Of a DNA stretch of 45,251 nucleotides, positions 34,245 through 42,758 are shown in pieces. The notes under the pieces were generated by a model. The model saw nothing but the letters and a program-made list of their open reading frames with translations, did no database searches and was not told the DNA's origin. How positions within the stretch are numbered: position 1 is the first letter of the stretch; every line of letters starts with the position of its first letter. The translations under genes and the position numbers were made by a program. Origin of the DNA: Natronohydrobacter sp. (lineage in GTDB: Bacteria > Pseudomonadota > Alphaproteobacteria > Rhodobacterales > Rhodobacteraceae); NCBI GenBank assembly GCA_020832555.1, contig JAFIEM010000015.1, forward strand, positions 1 to 45,251. The letters run 5' to 3'.

Positions 34245-35807
34245 GTGCAGCAGCTTCAATCCATGTGGGACGCCCTGGAAACACGGCGTCGGATGGTGGT
34301 GATCGCGGCAACTCTGGCCATGTTCGCTGCAGTGCTTGGGCTCGCGCGGCTTGCCACGGCCCCCGGCATGTCGCTGTTATATGCCGGGTTGGAAGAGGCC
34401 GCTGCGGGCGAGGTGATTCAGGCGCTCGAAGCACGTTCCGTGCCCTATGAGGTGCGCGGCGATGCCATATTCGTAGCGTCCAGGCAGCGAGACGAAACGC
34501 GGTTGATGCTGGCGGCCAGCGGATTGCCGACCAACAGCCATGCGGGCTACGAATTGCTCGAATCACTTAGCGGTTTTGGCACGACATCGCAGATGTTCGA
34601 TGCAGCTTATTGGCGCGCGAAGGAGGGGGAGCTTGCCCGCACCATTGTCGCGAATCCCTTTATCCGCTCGGCGCGTGTACATATCGCGCAAGGCAGCGCG
34701 AGTGCGTTTCGCCGTGAAATCGTACCGACAGCATCGGTGACAGTCACCACCACCGGCGCTGCGCTGACAGCCGCGCAGGCACGGGCGCTTCGGTTTCTGG
34801 TGGCCTCGGCGGTGGCCGGCATGACGCCGGAGGATGTCTCCATCATTGATGGCAATGGCGGCCTTGTTTACGGACCAGAGGGTGAAACCAGCGTTGCGAC
34901 ACAGGGTGCGGAACGGATGCAGGCGTTGCGTCGCAATGTCGAGCGCCTGCTCGAAGCGCATGTGGGTCATGGCCGCGCGGTGGTCGAACTGAGCATCGAC
35001 ACAGTGACCGACCGCGAAGTGATCCATGAACGCAGGCTGGATCCGGAAACGCGGATCGCCATCAGCAGCGAAACTGAGGAAAACACCAGCAGCAGCACGG
35101 ACAGTCGCGCGCAGGGTGTCACCGTGGCCAGCAATCTGCCCGATGGCGACGCTGCCGCAACCGATGGCAAGGCAGAAATGCGAGAGAATCAGACCCGGCA
35201 GCGAACAAATTATGAAATGTCCGAAACACGGCGCGAGATTGAACGCCAGCCTGGCGCCATCCGGCGTATGACGGTTGCTGTGCTTATTGATGGAGTGCGC
35301 GAACCTGGTCCGGATGGCGCGATGGTCTGGCGTCCGCGCGCCGATGCAGAGCTGGAAGCCCTGCGCGAGCTTGTCGCCTCTGCGGTCGGTTTCGACGCTG
35401 AGCGGGGGGATGTGATCACCTTGCGGTCCTTGCCTTTCGAGCCTGTAGCGGCACTTGGAACCGAAGCTGGCGCGGGTTTTCTTTCGATCGGGGCGCTTGA
35501 TGTGATGAGCTTGCTCAAATGGCTTTTGCTGCTGGTAACAGTGGTTGTGCTGGCGCTCTTCGTGATCCGCCCGATCCTTGCATCCGCGCGCAGCCAGGGG
35601 GGCCGGCCGCAGCTGTCTGCGCCGCAAGAGACGTTTTTGCCGCAGCCTTCCGGCACTGAGGCGCTGTTGCAGAATTATGTGCCAGTTGAACAGGGCGGGG
35701 AGGCCAGCGATCCCGTCGAGAGGCTTCGGAAACTGATTGATGAGCGGGGTGCGGAGTCCGTGCATGTTCTCCGCCATTGGATGGATGAGCGCAGGGAATC
35801 CCAATGA
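34245..35807 (+). CDS. fliF: Flagellar M-ring protein FliF
   Basis: FliF forms the MS ring in the inner membrane. The 520-residue protein has transmembrane segment 1 (about 17-37), the YscJ/FliF ring-building domains (SLLYAGLEEAAAGEVIQAL, then the ELARTIVANPFIRSARVHIA region), an Asn/Ser/Thr/Gln-rich linker (around 280-320), transmembrane segment 2 (about 422-443) and the C-terminal FliG-binding end (DPVERLRKLIDERGAESVHVLRHWMDE). The start is GTG 34245 with AAGGAG seven bases upstream. It overlaps the next gene by four bases. First gene of the plus-strand half of the flagellar locus. Confidence 0.95.
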   Translation: MQQLQSMWDALETRRRMVVIAATLAMFAAVLGLARLATAPGMSLLYAGLEEAAAGEVIQALEARSVPYEVRGDAIFVASRQRDETRLMLAASGLPTNSHAGYELLESLSGFGTTSQMFDAAYWRAKEGELARTIVANPFIRSARVHIAQGSASAFRREIVPTASVTVTTTGAALTAAQARALRFLVASAVAGMTPEDVSIIDGNGGLVYGPEGETSVATQGAERMQALRRNVERLLEAHVGHGRAVVELSIDTVTDREVIHERRLDPETRIAISSETEENTSSSTDSRAQGVTVASNLPDGDAAATDGKAEMRENQTRQRTNYEMSETRREIERQPGAIRRMTVAVLIDGVREPGPDGAMVWRPRADAELEALRELVASAVGFDAERGDVITLRSLPFEPVAALGTEAGAGFLSIGALDVMSLLKWLLLLVTVVVLALFVIRPILASARSQGGRPQLSAPQETFLPQPSGTEALLQNYVPVEQGGEASDPVERLRKLIDERGAESVHVLRHWMDERRESQ

Positions 35808-36406
35808 GACAGTCGATGCTGAAACTGGAAGTGTTCGAAACGATTCCCGACGAGTCCGAAACCGCTGTTGTGGACTCGAAACAGGCCGAAAAGCTGCGCG
35901 AAGTCGCATTTGAACAGGGCTACGCCGCCGGATGGCAGGATGCGCTGGAATACATGCGCAACGAGGATGCCATGCGCCGGATCGCAGCCGAGGAAGCGCT
36001 GCAGCGACTCAGTTTCACCTATGCGGAAGCACATGCTTGTCTGCAGGGAAGTTTTCTGGCCTTGACCGATGCCATGCTCGCGCGGGTGCTGCCAGAGGCG
36101 ATGCGGCTTGCACTTCCGGGGTGCCTGCGTGCCGAATTGGAGGCGCTGGTCGCGCAGAATACAGCTTTGCCACTTCGTCTGACCTGTGCGCCTGGTGCCT
36201 ACGCGACACTGGAGCCGATCCTGGAGTCCGTGCAGGGCCTGTCGGTCGAACTCGTCCCCGAGCCAAGTTTCACCGAGGCGCAGGTCGCACTGACACTGGG
36301 CGCGCAGGAACGCATGATCGACCTCGACAGCTTGCTGAACCGGATGCGAGAGATTTTTGCGCAGGGCATGCAACGTCAAACCGACAAGGAGACAGGACAT
36401 GGATGA
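35804..36406 (+). CDS. FliH-like flagellar export regulator
   Basis: A 200-residue protein in the position of fliH (between fliF and fliN). It has an acidic N-terminus, an FliH-typical segment EQGYAAGWQDALEYM (residues 37-51), a helical middle and a C-terminal part with LPLRLTCAPGAYATLEPIL and the final DLDSLLNRMREIF. FliH controls the FliI export ATPase and binds FliN, which fits the next gene. Sequence resemblance is weak, so the name rests mainly on layout. Coupled to fliF by ATGA and overlapping fliN by eight bases. Confidence 0.78.
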   Translation: MRQSMLKLEVFETIPDESETAVVDSKQAEKLREVAFEQGYAAGWQDALEYMRNEDAMRRIAAEEALQRLSFTYAEAHACLQGSFLALTDAMLARVLPEAMRLALPGCLRAELEALVAQNTALPLRLTCAPGAYATLEPILESVQGLSVELVPEPSFTEAQVALTLGAQERMIDLDSLLNRMREIFAQGMQRQTDKETGHG

Positions 36407-36671
36407 CAGCGATCTGGCCAGCGGAATTCTCAATCAAGTGCCCGTTGAAATCAGCATTTCCGTGGGTCGTGCACGCCCTCTGGTGCGCGATCTGGTCAAA
36501 CTGAAGCGGGACTCCGTGCTTGCATTGGATCGCCGCGTGGAAGATCCGGTGGAACTGTTCATCGGTGACAAGCTGATCGCCCGCGGGCAGTTGCAGGAAC
36601 TGGAAGGCGAACAGGCCGGGTATCTTGGCGTGCGCCTGACCGAGATCATCGATCTGCGTGAGGCGCTCTGA
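36399..36671 (+). CDS. fliN: Flagellar motor switch protein FliN
   Basis: A 90-residue switch protein consisting almost only of the SpoA/FliN domain: NQVPVEISISVGRARPLVRDLVKLKRDSVLAL, then VELFIGDKLIARGQL and the C-terminal GVRLTEIIDLREAL. FliN forms the lower C-ring with FliM and binds FliH. The length is short compared with the 130-residue enteric protein. Start at ATG 36399 with AAGGAG seven bases upstream. FliM and FliG are not encoded here. Confidence 0.92.
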   Translation: MDDSDLASGILNQVPVEISISVGRARPLVRDLVKLKRDSVLALDRRVEDPVELFIGDKLIARGQLQELEGEQAGYLGVRLTEIIDLREAL

Positions 36672-36674
36672 GAC

Positions 36675-37403
36675 ATGGTGCTACGTTTGGCGTTTCTGGC
36701 CATTGTTATCCTGCTGACCGGCGCTTTGGGGGCACAGGCTCAGGAAATTACGCTCGATTTCGGTGATCAGGGTGCGCTCAGCGTTCGGACCGTTCAGATC
36801 CTGATCCTTTTCACCCTGCTCAGCCTCGTGCCGGGTCTGCTGGTCATGGTCACATGCTTCCCCTTTATTGTAACGGTTCTGGCAATCCTGCGTCAGGCGA
36901 TGGGTCTGATGCAGTCGCCCCCCAACATGCTGATCGTGTCGCTTGCGCTGTTTCTGACCTATTTCGTCATGGAACCGGTTTTCCTCGCGGCATGGGAAAA
37001 GGGGGTGGTGCCGCTCAATGAAGGCGCGCTTGGGATCGACGAGGCCTTCGTGCAGATCATGGATCCTTTTCGGCATTTCATGTTGGCAAGGGTCGATCCC
37101 GGAACTTATGACAGTCTCTCGGCACTCCGACCCGGCGTGGATCGGGGGCTGTCGCCTGACGCGCCCTTGTCAGTCCTGGTGCCCGCCTTCATGCTCAGTG
37201 AAGTGACGCGGGCTTTTCAGATCGGTTTCCTGATCTTCCTGCCTTTCCTGATCATCGATCTGGTGGTGGCGGCAGTGCTTATGTCGATGGGCATGATGAT
37301 GGTGCCGCCCGCGATCGTGTCGCTGCCCTTCAAGCTGTCCTTCTTCGTCATCGCGGATGGATGGCGGCTGGTCTCGGAAGCACTGGTGCGCAGCTATTTC
37401 TGA
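36675..37403 (+). CDS. fliP: Flagellar export protein FliP
   Basis: A 242-residue FliP with a cleavable signal peptide (to about residue 22, ALGAQAQ) and four membrane helices. The signatures TLLSLVPGLLVMVTCFPFIVTVLAILRQAMG and, later, VLVPAFMLSEVTRAFQIGFLIFLPFLIIDLVVAAVLMSMGMMMVPP are diagnostic. It forms the export gate with FliQ and FliR, which do not follow here: pyruvate carboxylase comes next on the other strand, so the cluster is split. Starts three bases after fliN. Confidence 0.96.
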   Translation: MVLRLAFLAIVILLTGALGAQAQEITLDFGDQGALSVRTVQILILFTLLSLVPGLLVMVTCFPFIVTVLAILRQAMGLMQSPPNMLIVSLALFLTYFVMEPVFLAAWEKGVVPLNEGALGIDEAFVQIMDPFRHFMLARVDPGTYDSLSALRPGVDRGLSPDAPLSVLVPAFMLSEVTRAFQIGFLIFLPFLIIDLVVAAVLMSMGMMMVPPAIVSLPFKLSFFVIADGWRLVSEALVRSYF

Positions 37404-37430
37404 CAGAACGGGGTGTTCCGCGGCAGCGTC

Positions 37431-37459
37431 GGCGCAGGGGGCTCGATGCCCCCTGCGCC
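37431..37459. terminator. Strong hairpin between fliP and pyc
   Basis: A perfect 12-bp GC-rich stem (GGCGCAGGGGGC and complement) with loop TCGAT, in the gap between convergent genes. No T-run on either side, so termination may depend on other factors; I call it a likely bidirectional terminator. Confidence 0.55.
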
Positions 37460-37469
37460 GGCTCTTCCT

Positions 37470-40400
37470 TCAGCCCTCAAGCTCGATCAGCAGATCCTTC
37501 GCCTCGATCTGCGTGCCGGGCTGGACATGCACGGCCTTCACGACCGCCGCCCGGTCGGCATGCAGACCGGTTTCCATCTTCATCGCCTCGATGGTCAAAA
37601 GCAGATCGCCCGGATTGACCTTTGCGCCCACTGATACGGCGACCGAGGCCACTGAGCCCGGCATCGGTGCCCCCACATGATCAGGGTTCGCCGCATCCGC
37701 TTTCGCACGCTGCGCAGTCTTGGCCTTGACCTCGCGATTGGGCACCCGGATCGTGCGCGGCTGACCGTTCAGCTCGAAGAACACTTTCACATCGCCCTCA
37801 TCCGTGGTCTCGCCCACAGTGATCATGCGGATTTCCAGAGTCTTGCCGGGGTCGATCTCGGCCGAGATTTCCTCACCTGGCTCCATCCCATAGAAAAAGG
37901 TGCGCGTGGGAAGGGTCCGCACCGGGCCGTAAACCCGGTGGCGGCCCATGTAGTCCAGGAACACCTTGGGATACATCAGATAGCCGTTCAGATCCTCGTC
38001 ATCGACGCGGTAGCCGTCCAGATCCTCGATCAGTTTCGCGCGCATTGCTTCCAGATCGACCGGCTCCAGATGCTGTCCCGGACGGTCGGTCAGCGGCGCA
38101 TCGCCTTTCAGCACCTTGCGCAAGATCCCCTCGGGCCACCCACCCGGCGGCTGGCCCAGATTACCGCGCAGCATGTCGATCACACTGTCGGGGAAGCTCA
38201 CATCCTTGTCCGGGTTCTCGACATCAGCCCGCGTCAGGCCCTGGCTGACCATCATCAGCGCCATATCGCCCACCACTTTTGACGACGGCGTGACCTTCAC
38301 GATATCGCCGAACATCATATTCACATCGGCATAGGTCCGCGCGATTTCGGGCCAGCGGTCCTCCAGACCCATCGAGCGCGCCTGCGCTTTCAGGTTGGTG
38401 AATTGCCCGCCCGGCATTTCATGCAAATAGACCTCCGAGGACGGTGCCTGCTGGGCGGATTCGAATGCGGCATAATGCTGGCGCACTTCCTCCCAATAGT
38501 CGGAAATCTTGCGGATCGCGCCCATGTCCAAACCGGTATCCCGCTCGGTGAAGCGCAGCGCTTCCACGATCGAGCCCAGTGTCGGCTGCGAGGTATTGCC
38601 CGAAAGCGCATCCATTGCCGCATCCGCCGCATCCACCCCGGCCTCTGCCGCCGCCAGAATCGTTGCCCCTGCAATCCCGCCCGTGTCATGGGTGTGGAAA
38701 TGGATCGGCAGACCGACCTCGTCCTTCAGAGCCTTGATCAGCAGCCGTGCAGAGGCAGGCTTCAACAGCCCCGCCATATCCTTCAGGCCCAGAACATGCG
38801 CGCCCGCATCCCGCAGCGCGCGGCCCATCTCGACATAGTATTTCAGGTCATATTTCGCCCGGTCAGGGTTCAGAATGTCGCCCGTGTAGCAGATCGTCCC
38901 CTCGCAGACCTTGTTCGCCTCGATCACTGCATCCATAGCAACGCGCATGTTCTCGACCCAGTTCAGACTGTCGAACACGCGGAACACATCGACGCCGGTT
39001 TCAGCGGCCTGCTTCACGAAGAACTGCACCACATTGTCAGGGTAATTCGTATAGCCCACCCCGTTGGATGCGCGTAGCAGCATCTGTGTCATCAGGTTGG
39101 GCATCCGCGCGCGCAGATCGCGCAAACGCTGCCAGGGGCATTCCTGCAAGAAGCGATAGGCCACATCAAATGTGGCACCCCCCCAGCATTCGACGCTGAA
39201 AAGCTGTGGCAACATATGTGCATAGGCAGGCGCCACGCGCACCATGTCGATCGAGCGCATCCGTGTCGCCAGCAAGGACTGATGCGCGTCGCGCATGGTC
39301 GTATCGGTCAGCAGCAGGCGTTTTTCAGCCGCCATCCAGTCGGCGACGGCCTGCGGACCCTGCTCATCAAGGATTTGCTTCGCCCCGCGTGGCGCGTCGC
39401 CGAAAACCTTTGGCGCGACCGGCGTCCTGATCCCCGCCGGTGGCAAGGCGCGTCCTGCGGTCTCGGGGTGCCCGTTCACGGTGATATCCGCAATATAGGT
39501 CAGGATCTTGGTCGCGCGGTCGCGGCGCTTGCGGAATTGGAACAGGTCTTCGGTTGTGTCGATAAATTTGGTCGAATAGCTCATGTCCCGGAACGTCGGA
39601 TGCTTGAGCAGGTTGATCACGAAATCAATATTCGTACTGACACCGCGAATGCGGAACTCGCGCAGCGCGCGGTCCATGCGGGTGATCGATTCCTCGGCTG
39701 TCGGGGCCCAGGCCGTAACCTTGACCAGCAGCGAATCGTAATAGCGTGTGATCACGCCGCCAGCATAGGCCGTGCCGCCATCCAGACGAATACCCATCCC
39801 GGTCGCAGAGCGATAGGCAGTCAGGCGGCCATAATCGGGAATGAAATTGTTCAGCGGGTCTTCGGTCGTGACCCGACACTGCACAGCATGGCCGGTCAAG
39901 GTCACATCGCCCTGCGACGGCGTGCCGGTCGCTTCTGACAGCGTGGAGCCTTCAGCGATGCGGATCTGCGCCTTCACGATGTCGATGCCGGTGACTTCCT
40001 CGGTCACGGTATGCTCGACCTGCACGCGCGGATTGACCTCGATGAAGTAGAACTCCTCCGTGTCCATATCCATGAGGAACTCGACCGTTCCGGCATTCTG
40101 ATAGCCCACCGAGCGGCCGATTTTCAGCGCCAATTCGCAGACTGCAGCGCGCTGTTCTTCGCTCAGATAGGGCGCAGGGGCGCGCTCGACGACTTTCTGG
40201 TTGCGCCGCTGCACAGTGCAATCGCGCTCATAGAGGTGATACAGATTGCCATGCGTGTCGCCCAGAAGCTGCACCTCGACATGGCGCGCGCGCTGGATCA
40301 TCTTTTCCAGATAGCCCTCGCCATTCCCGAAGGCAGCTTCCGCCTCGCGCCGCCCCTCGCGCACCTTGGTTTCCAGCTCATCCGGGCCAAGGATCGGGCG

Positions 40401-40913
40401 CATGCCGCGCCCACCGCCGCCATGGCTGGCTTTCAGCATCAGCGGATAGCCGATCTTTTCGGCCATGGCGCGGGCAGCATCCATATCCTCGCCCAGCACT
40501 TCGGTTGCGGGAATGACAGGCACACCGGCCTCGATCGCCACGCGCCGCGCACTCGCCTTGTCGCCTAGCGCGCGCATGGTCTCTGCCCTGGGCCCGATGA
40601 AGGTGATCCCGTTGGCGACACAGGCATCCACCAGCGCCGGGTTTTCCGACAGAAGACCGTAGCCAGGATGGATCGCATCCGCGCCCGAGGCTTTGGCCAC
40701 GCGGATGATCTCGTCAATCGACAGATAGGCCGCAACCGGCCCGAGCCCTTCGCCGATCCGGTAGGCCTCGTCCGCCTTGAACCGATGCAGGCCGAGCTTG
40801 TCCTCTTCCGCATAGACCGCGACTGTGCGTTTGCCCAATTCGTTGGCCGCGCGCATGATACGGATGGCGATCTCACCACGGTTCGCAACAAGGATCTTCT
40901 TGAAGTCGGCCAT
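37470..40913 (-). CDS. pyc: Pyruvate carboxylase
   Basis: A 1147-residue single-chain anaplerotic enzyme: ATP- and bicarbonate-dependent biotin carboxylase half (residues 1 to about 460, with GGGGRGMRP ATP-grasp loop and EVNPRVQVEHTVTEEVTGID), carboxyltransferase half (about 530-800, LLLTDTTMRDAHQSLLATRMRS), an allosteric linker and a C-terminal biotinyl domain with Lys1112 in EAMKMETG. It makes oxaloacetate from pyruvate, which pairs metabolically with pckA in the same window. Full length, no gap. Confidence 0.97.
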   Translation of the reverse strand: MADFKKILVANRGEIAIRIMRAANELGKRTVAVYAEEDKLGLHRFKADEAYRIGEGLGPVAAYLSIDEIIRVAKASGADAIHPGYGLLSENPALVDACVANGITFIGPRAETMRALGDKASARRVAIEAGVPVIPATEVLGEDMDAARAMAEKIGYPLMLKASHGGGGRGMRPILGPDELETKVREGRREAEAAFGNGEGYLEKMIQRARHVEVQLLGDTHGNLYHLYERDCTVQRRNQKVVERAPAPYLSEEQRAAVCELALKIGRSVGYQNAGTVEFLMDMDTEEFYFIEVNPRVQVEHTVTEEVTGIDIVKAQIRIAEGSTLSEATGTPSQGDVTLTGHAVQCRVTTEDPLNNFIPDYGRLTAYRSATGMGIRLDGGTAYAGGVITRYYDSLLVKVTAWAPTAEESITRMDRALREFRIRGVSTNIDFVINLLKHPTFRDMSYSTKFIDTTEDLFQFRKRRDRATKILTYIADITVNGHPETAGRALPPAGIRTPVAPKVFGDAPRGAKQILDEQGPQAVADWMAAEKRLLLTDTTMRDAHQSLLATRMRSIDMVRVAPAYAHMLPQLFSVECWGGATFDVAYRFLQECPWQRLRDLRARMPNLMTQMLLRASNGVGYTNYPDNVVQFFVKQAAETGVDVFRVFDSLNWVENMRVAMDAVIEANKVCEGTICYTGDILNPDRAKYDLKYYVEMGRALRDAGAHVLGLKDMAGLLKPASARLLIKALKDEVGLPIHFHTHDTGGIAGATILAAAEAGVDAADAAMDALSGNTSQPTLGSIVEALRFTERDTGLDMGAIRKISDYWEEVRQHYAAFESAQQAPSSEVYLHEMPGGQFTNLKAQARSMGLEDRWPEIARTYADVNMMFGDIVKVTPSSKVVGDMALMMVSQGLTRADVENPDKDVSFPDSVIDMLRGNLGQPPGGWPEGILRKVLKGDAPLTDRPGQHLEPVDLEAMRAKLIEDLDGYRVDDEDLNGYLMYPKVFLDYMGRHRVYGPVRTLPTRTFFYGMEPGEEISAEIDPGKTLEIRMITVGETTDEGDVKVFFELNGQPRTIRVPNREVKAKTAQRAKADAANPDHVGAPMPGSVASVAVSVGAKVNPGDLLLTIEAMKMETGLHADRAAVVKAVHVQPGTQIEAKDLLIELEG

Positions 40914-41016
40914 TCAGTCCCCCGAGTTCGGATTGTGCGTTTATTGGTCAGATTTCTAGGCCGATTTCTGCGGTGCAGTAAAGTGCTTGTTAGGTTTCGT
41001 TAGAATTGGTGGCCGA

Positions 41017-42162
41017 TCAGACCGTATCCAGCATGCGCGATCTGACCTGTTCAAGCTGGTTCGCGCCCAGCTGGGTCATGTTTGCGACAAGATCATCCCT
41101 CAGCAATTGCGCCAGATGTCCGGCGCCAGATTCCCCAAGCGCGCCAAGAGCATGGTGCCATCCCCGACCCAGCATCGTGAAATCCGCGCCACAGGCCAGC
41201 GCCCGCAGGACATCGAGGCCCGATTCGATACCGCCATCATAGATCAGCGGCATTTCCGGCCCGAGCCCCGCGCGGATTTGTCTCAGGGCTCGCAGGCCGT
41301 CCGGTGCTCCGTCGAATTGCCGCCCGCCATGGTTCGACACCCAGAGCGCATCTGCCCCTGCATCGCGCAGTCTCGCGGCATCTTTGGCATCCAGTACGCC
41401 CTTGATCACCAATGGCCCATCCCAAAGATCGCGCACGGCATGAAGATAGTCCCAGTCCGGCGCCGCACGCAACAGATAGCCAGGATGCGCGGTCGAAGGC
41501 GCGTTGCCATCAAGTTTGAGGTAGTCCTCCATCAGGCGCAGGCGGGGTGTCCCGTGGCGCAATGTGCCCAACGCCCAGGACGGGCGGCGTGCGATCTGCC
41601 ACAGCATGGATGGCGTCAGTTTCGGCGGGATCGACAGTTCTGCACGCAATTGTCGCTCGCGGCGCGAAGGGCCGGGCAGATCGACCGTCAGCACCAGCAC
41701 CTGAAATCCGGTCTTGCGCGCGCGGGACAGGATATCAGCCCGAATAGCCGGGTCTTTCGGCGGATATAGCTGGAACCAGCCCATCTCACCCGCAACAGGG
41801 CCAATCTCTTCGGGCAGGCGGGTTGCGACAGTGCTCAGGCAATAGGGCAGGCGGACCTGATGCGCCATGCGCGCCAGCGCCAGTTCTGCCCCCGGCCAGA
41901 TCAGCCCCGACATGCCCACGGGCGCGACACCTATGGGCAGCGCGTAATCTCGCCCCAAAAAGCGTGTCGTCAGATCAGGCGTGATCGTTCCGCGCAGGAT
42001 TGCCGGACAGAACGTTACCGAATCAAGGGCCGTACGGTTGCGGCGCGGGACTGCCTCGGTGCCGGTTGCGCTGTCCAGATATTCCCATACGAACCACGGC
42101 ACGCGCCGCTTGCAGGCGGTTTTCAGATCCGACAGGGCAGGGTAGCGCAATTCGACATTCAT
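41017..42162 (-). CDS. FMN-dependent alpha-hydroxy-acid dehydrogenase (L-lactate dehydrogenase type)
   Basis: A 381-residue flavoprotein of the lactate/glycolate oxidase family. Family motifs: LDSATGTE near residue 30, LPIGVAPVGMSGLIWP (FMN phosphate end), DLPGPSRRER and the active-site SNHGGRQFDGAPDGL with catalytic His and Arg, then IYDGGIESGLDVLRALACGAD. LldD reduces the quinone pool with lactate; glycolate, mandelate or other 2-hydroxy acids are possible substrates. It is 103 bases downstream (on the minus strand, before) pyc, and feeding pyruvate to pyc would make sense. It begins 45 bases after the small membrane protein. Confidence 0.88.
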   Translation of the reverse strand: MNVELRYPALSDLKTACKRRVPWFVWEYLDSATGTEAVPRRNRTALDSVTFCPAILRGTITPDLTTRFLGRDYALPIGVAPVGMSGLIWPGAELALARMAHQVRLPYCLSTVATRLPEEIGPVAGEMGWFQLYPPKDPAIRADILSRARKTGFQVLVLTVDLPGPSRRERQLRAELSIPPKLTPSMLWQIARRPSWALGTLRHGTPRLRLMEDYLKLDGNAPSTAHPGYLLRAAPDWDYLHAVRDLWDGPLVIKGVLDAKDAARLRDAGADALWVSNHGGRQFDGAPDGLRALRQIRAGLGPEMPLIYDGGIESGLDVLRALACGADFTMLGRGWHHALGALGESGAGHLAQLLRDDLVANMTQLGANQLEQVRSRMLDTV

Positions 42163-42207
42163 GCCAGGACAATACCCGGACTTTGCCGTGTCACAAGGTG
42201 CCGTGAG

Positions 42208-42621
42208 TCAAATCAGCAGGGCGGTACCCAGCACGACGACCCCCGCCAGACCAAAAGCCGGTCGCCAGGGGGTGCGGACGCCGGTCGCGCGCTCGACCTG
42301 CAAGGTCGCAAGCCCGGATACGCCACCCGCCGCCAGCGCCATGACTGCCAGCGCCCCGAGAACCGGTGCGGAGCTACCTGATTGCCAGACAGTAAAGGAA
42401 ATGGTCACGATACCGATGGCCACAGCCAGCAACATCCCTGCAAGCGCAAGGTAGACCGCGCGCAAGACCGTGAGCACCGGGGTATCAGGGATCACGCCGC
42501 CGCGTTTGAAGATCTGTGCATGATAATCTGCCGGGACCGGGCCAAAGGCATATTTCGCAGCGAGTCCCAGCACGCCCAAGGCTGCAAGAAGATGAAGTCC
42601 GAATCCGATCATGGCAAGCAT
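42208..42621 (-). CDS. Four-helix membrane protein of unknown function
   Basis: A 137-residue protein that I do not recognise. Four hydrophobic segments: about residues 3-22 (MIGFGLHLLAALGVLGLA), 50-75 (VLRAVYLALAGMLLAVAIGIVTIS), 83-103 (PVLGALAVMALAAGGVSG) and 120-136 (GLAGVVVLGTALLI). Start at ATG 42621 with GGAG eight bases upstream; a longer frame to 42663 lacks a binding site. It lies before the alpha-hydroxy-acid dehydrogenase in the same direction (45-base gap) and diverges from the helicase gene. Confidence 0.75.
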   Translation of the reverse strand: MLAMIGFGLHLLAALGVLGLAAKYAFGPVPADYHAQIFKRGGVIPDTPVLTVLRAVYLALAGMLLAVAIGIVTISFTVWQSGSSAPVLGALAVMALAAGGVSGLATLQVERATGVRTPWRPAFGLAGVVVLGTALLI

Positions 42622-42758
42622 TGCAAGGTCTCCGCGGCTGTGGCTGATCCCGAACTTTACCATAATTTGGAAGAATTATACCGTCTTCGAGCAGAAGGGG
42701 TGGAACATTGAAAGAACACCGCTTTCCCTTGTCCAATGCCCACGCTAGGATATGGCGC

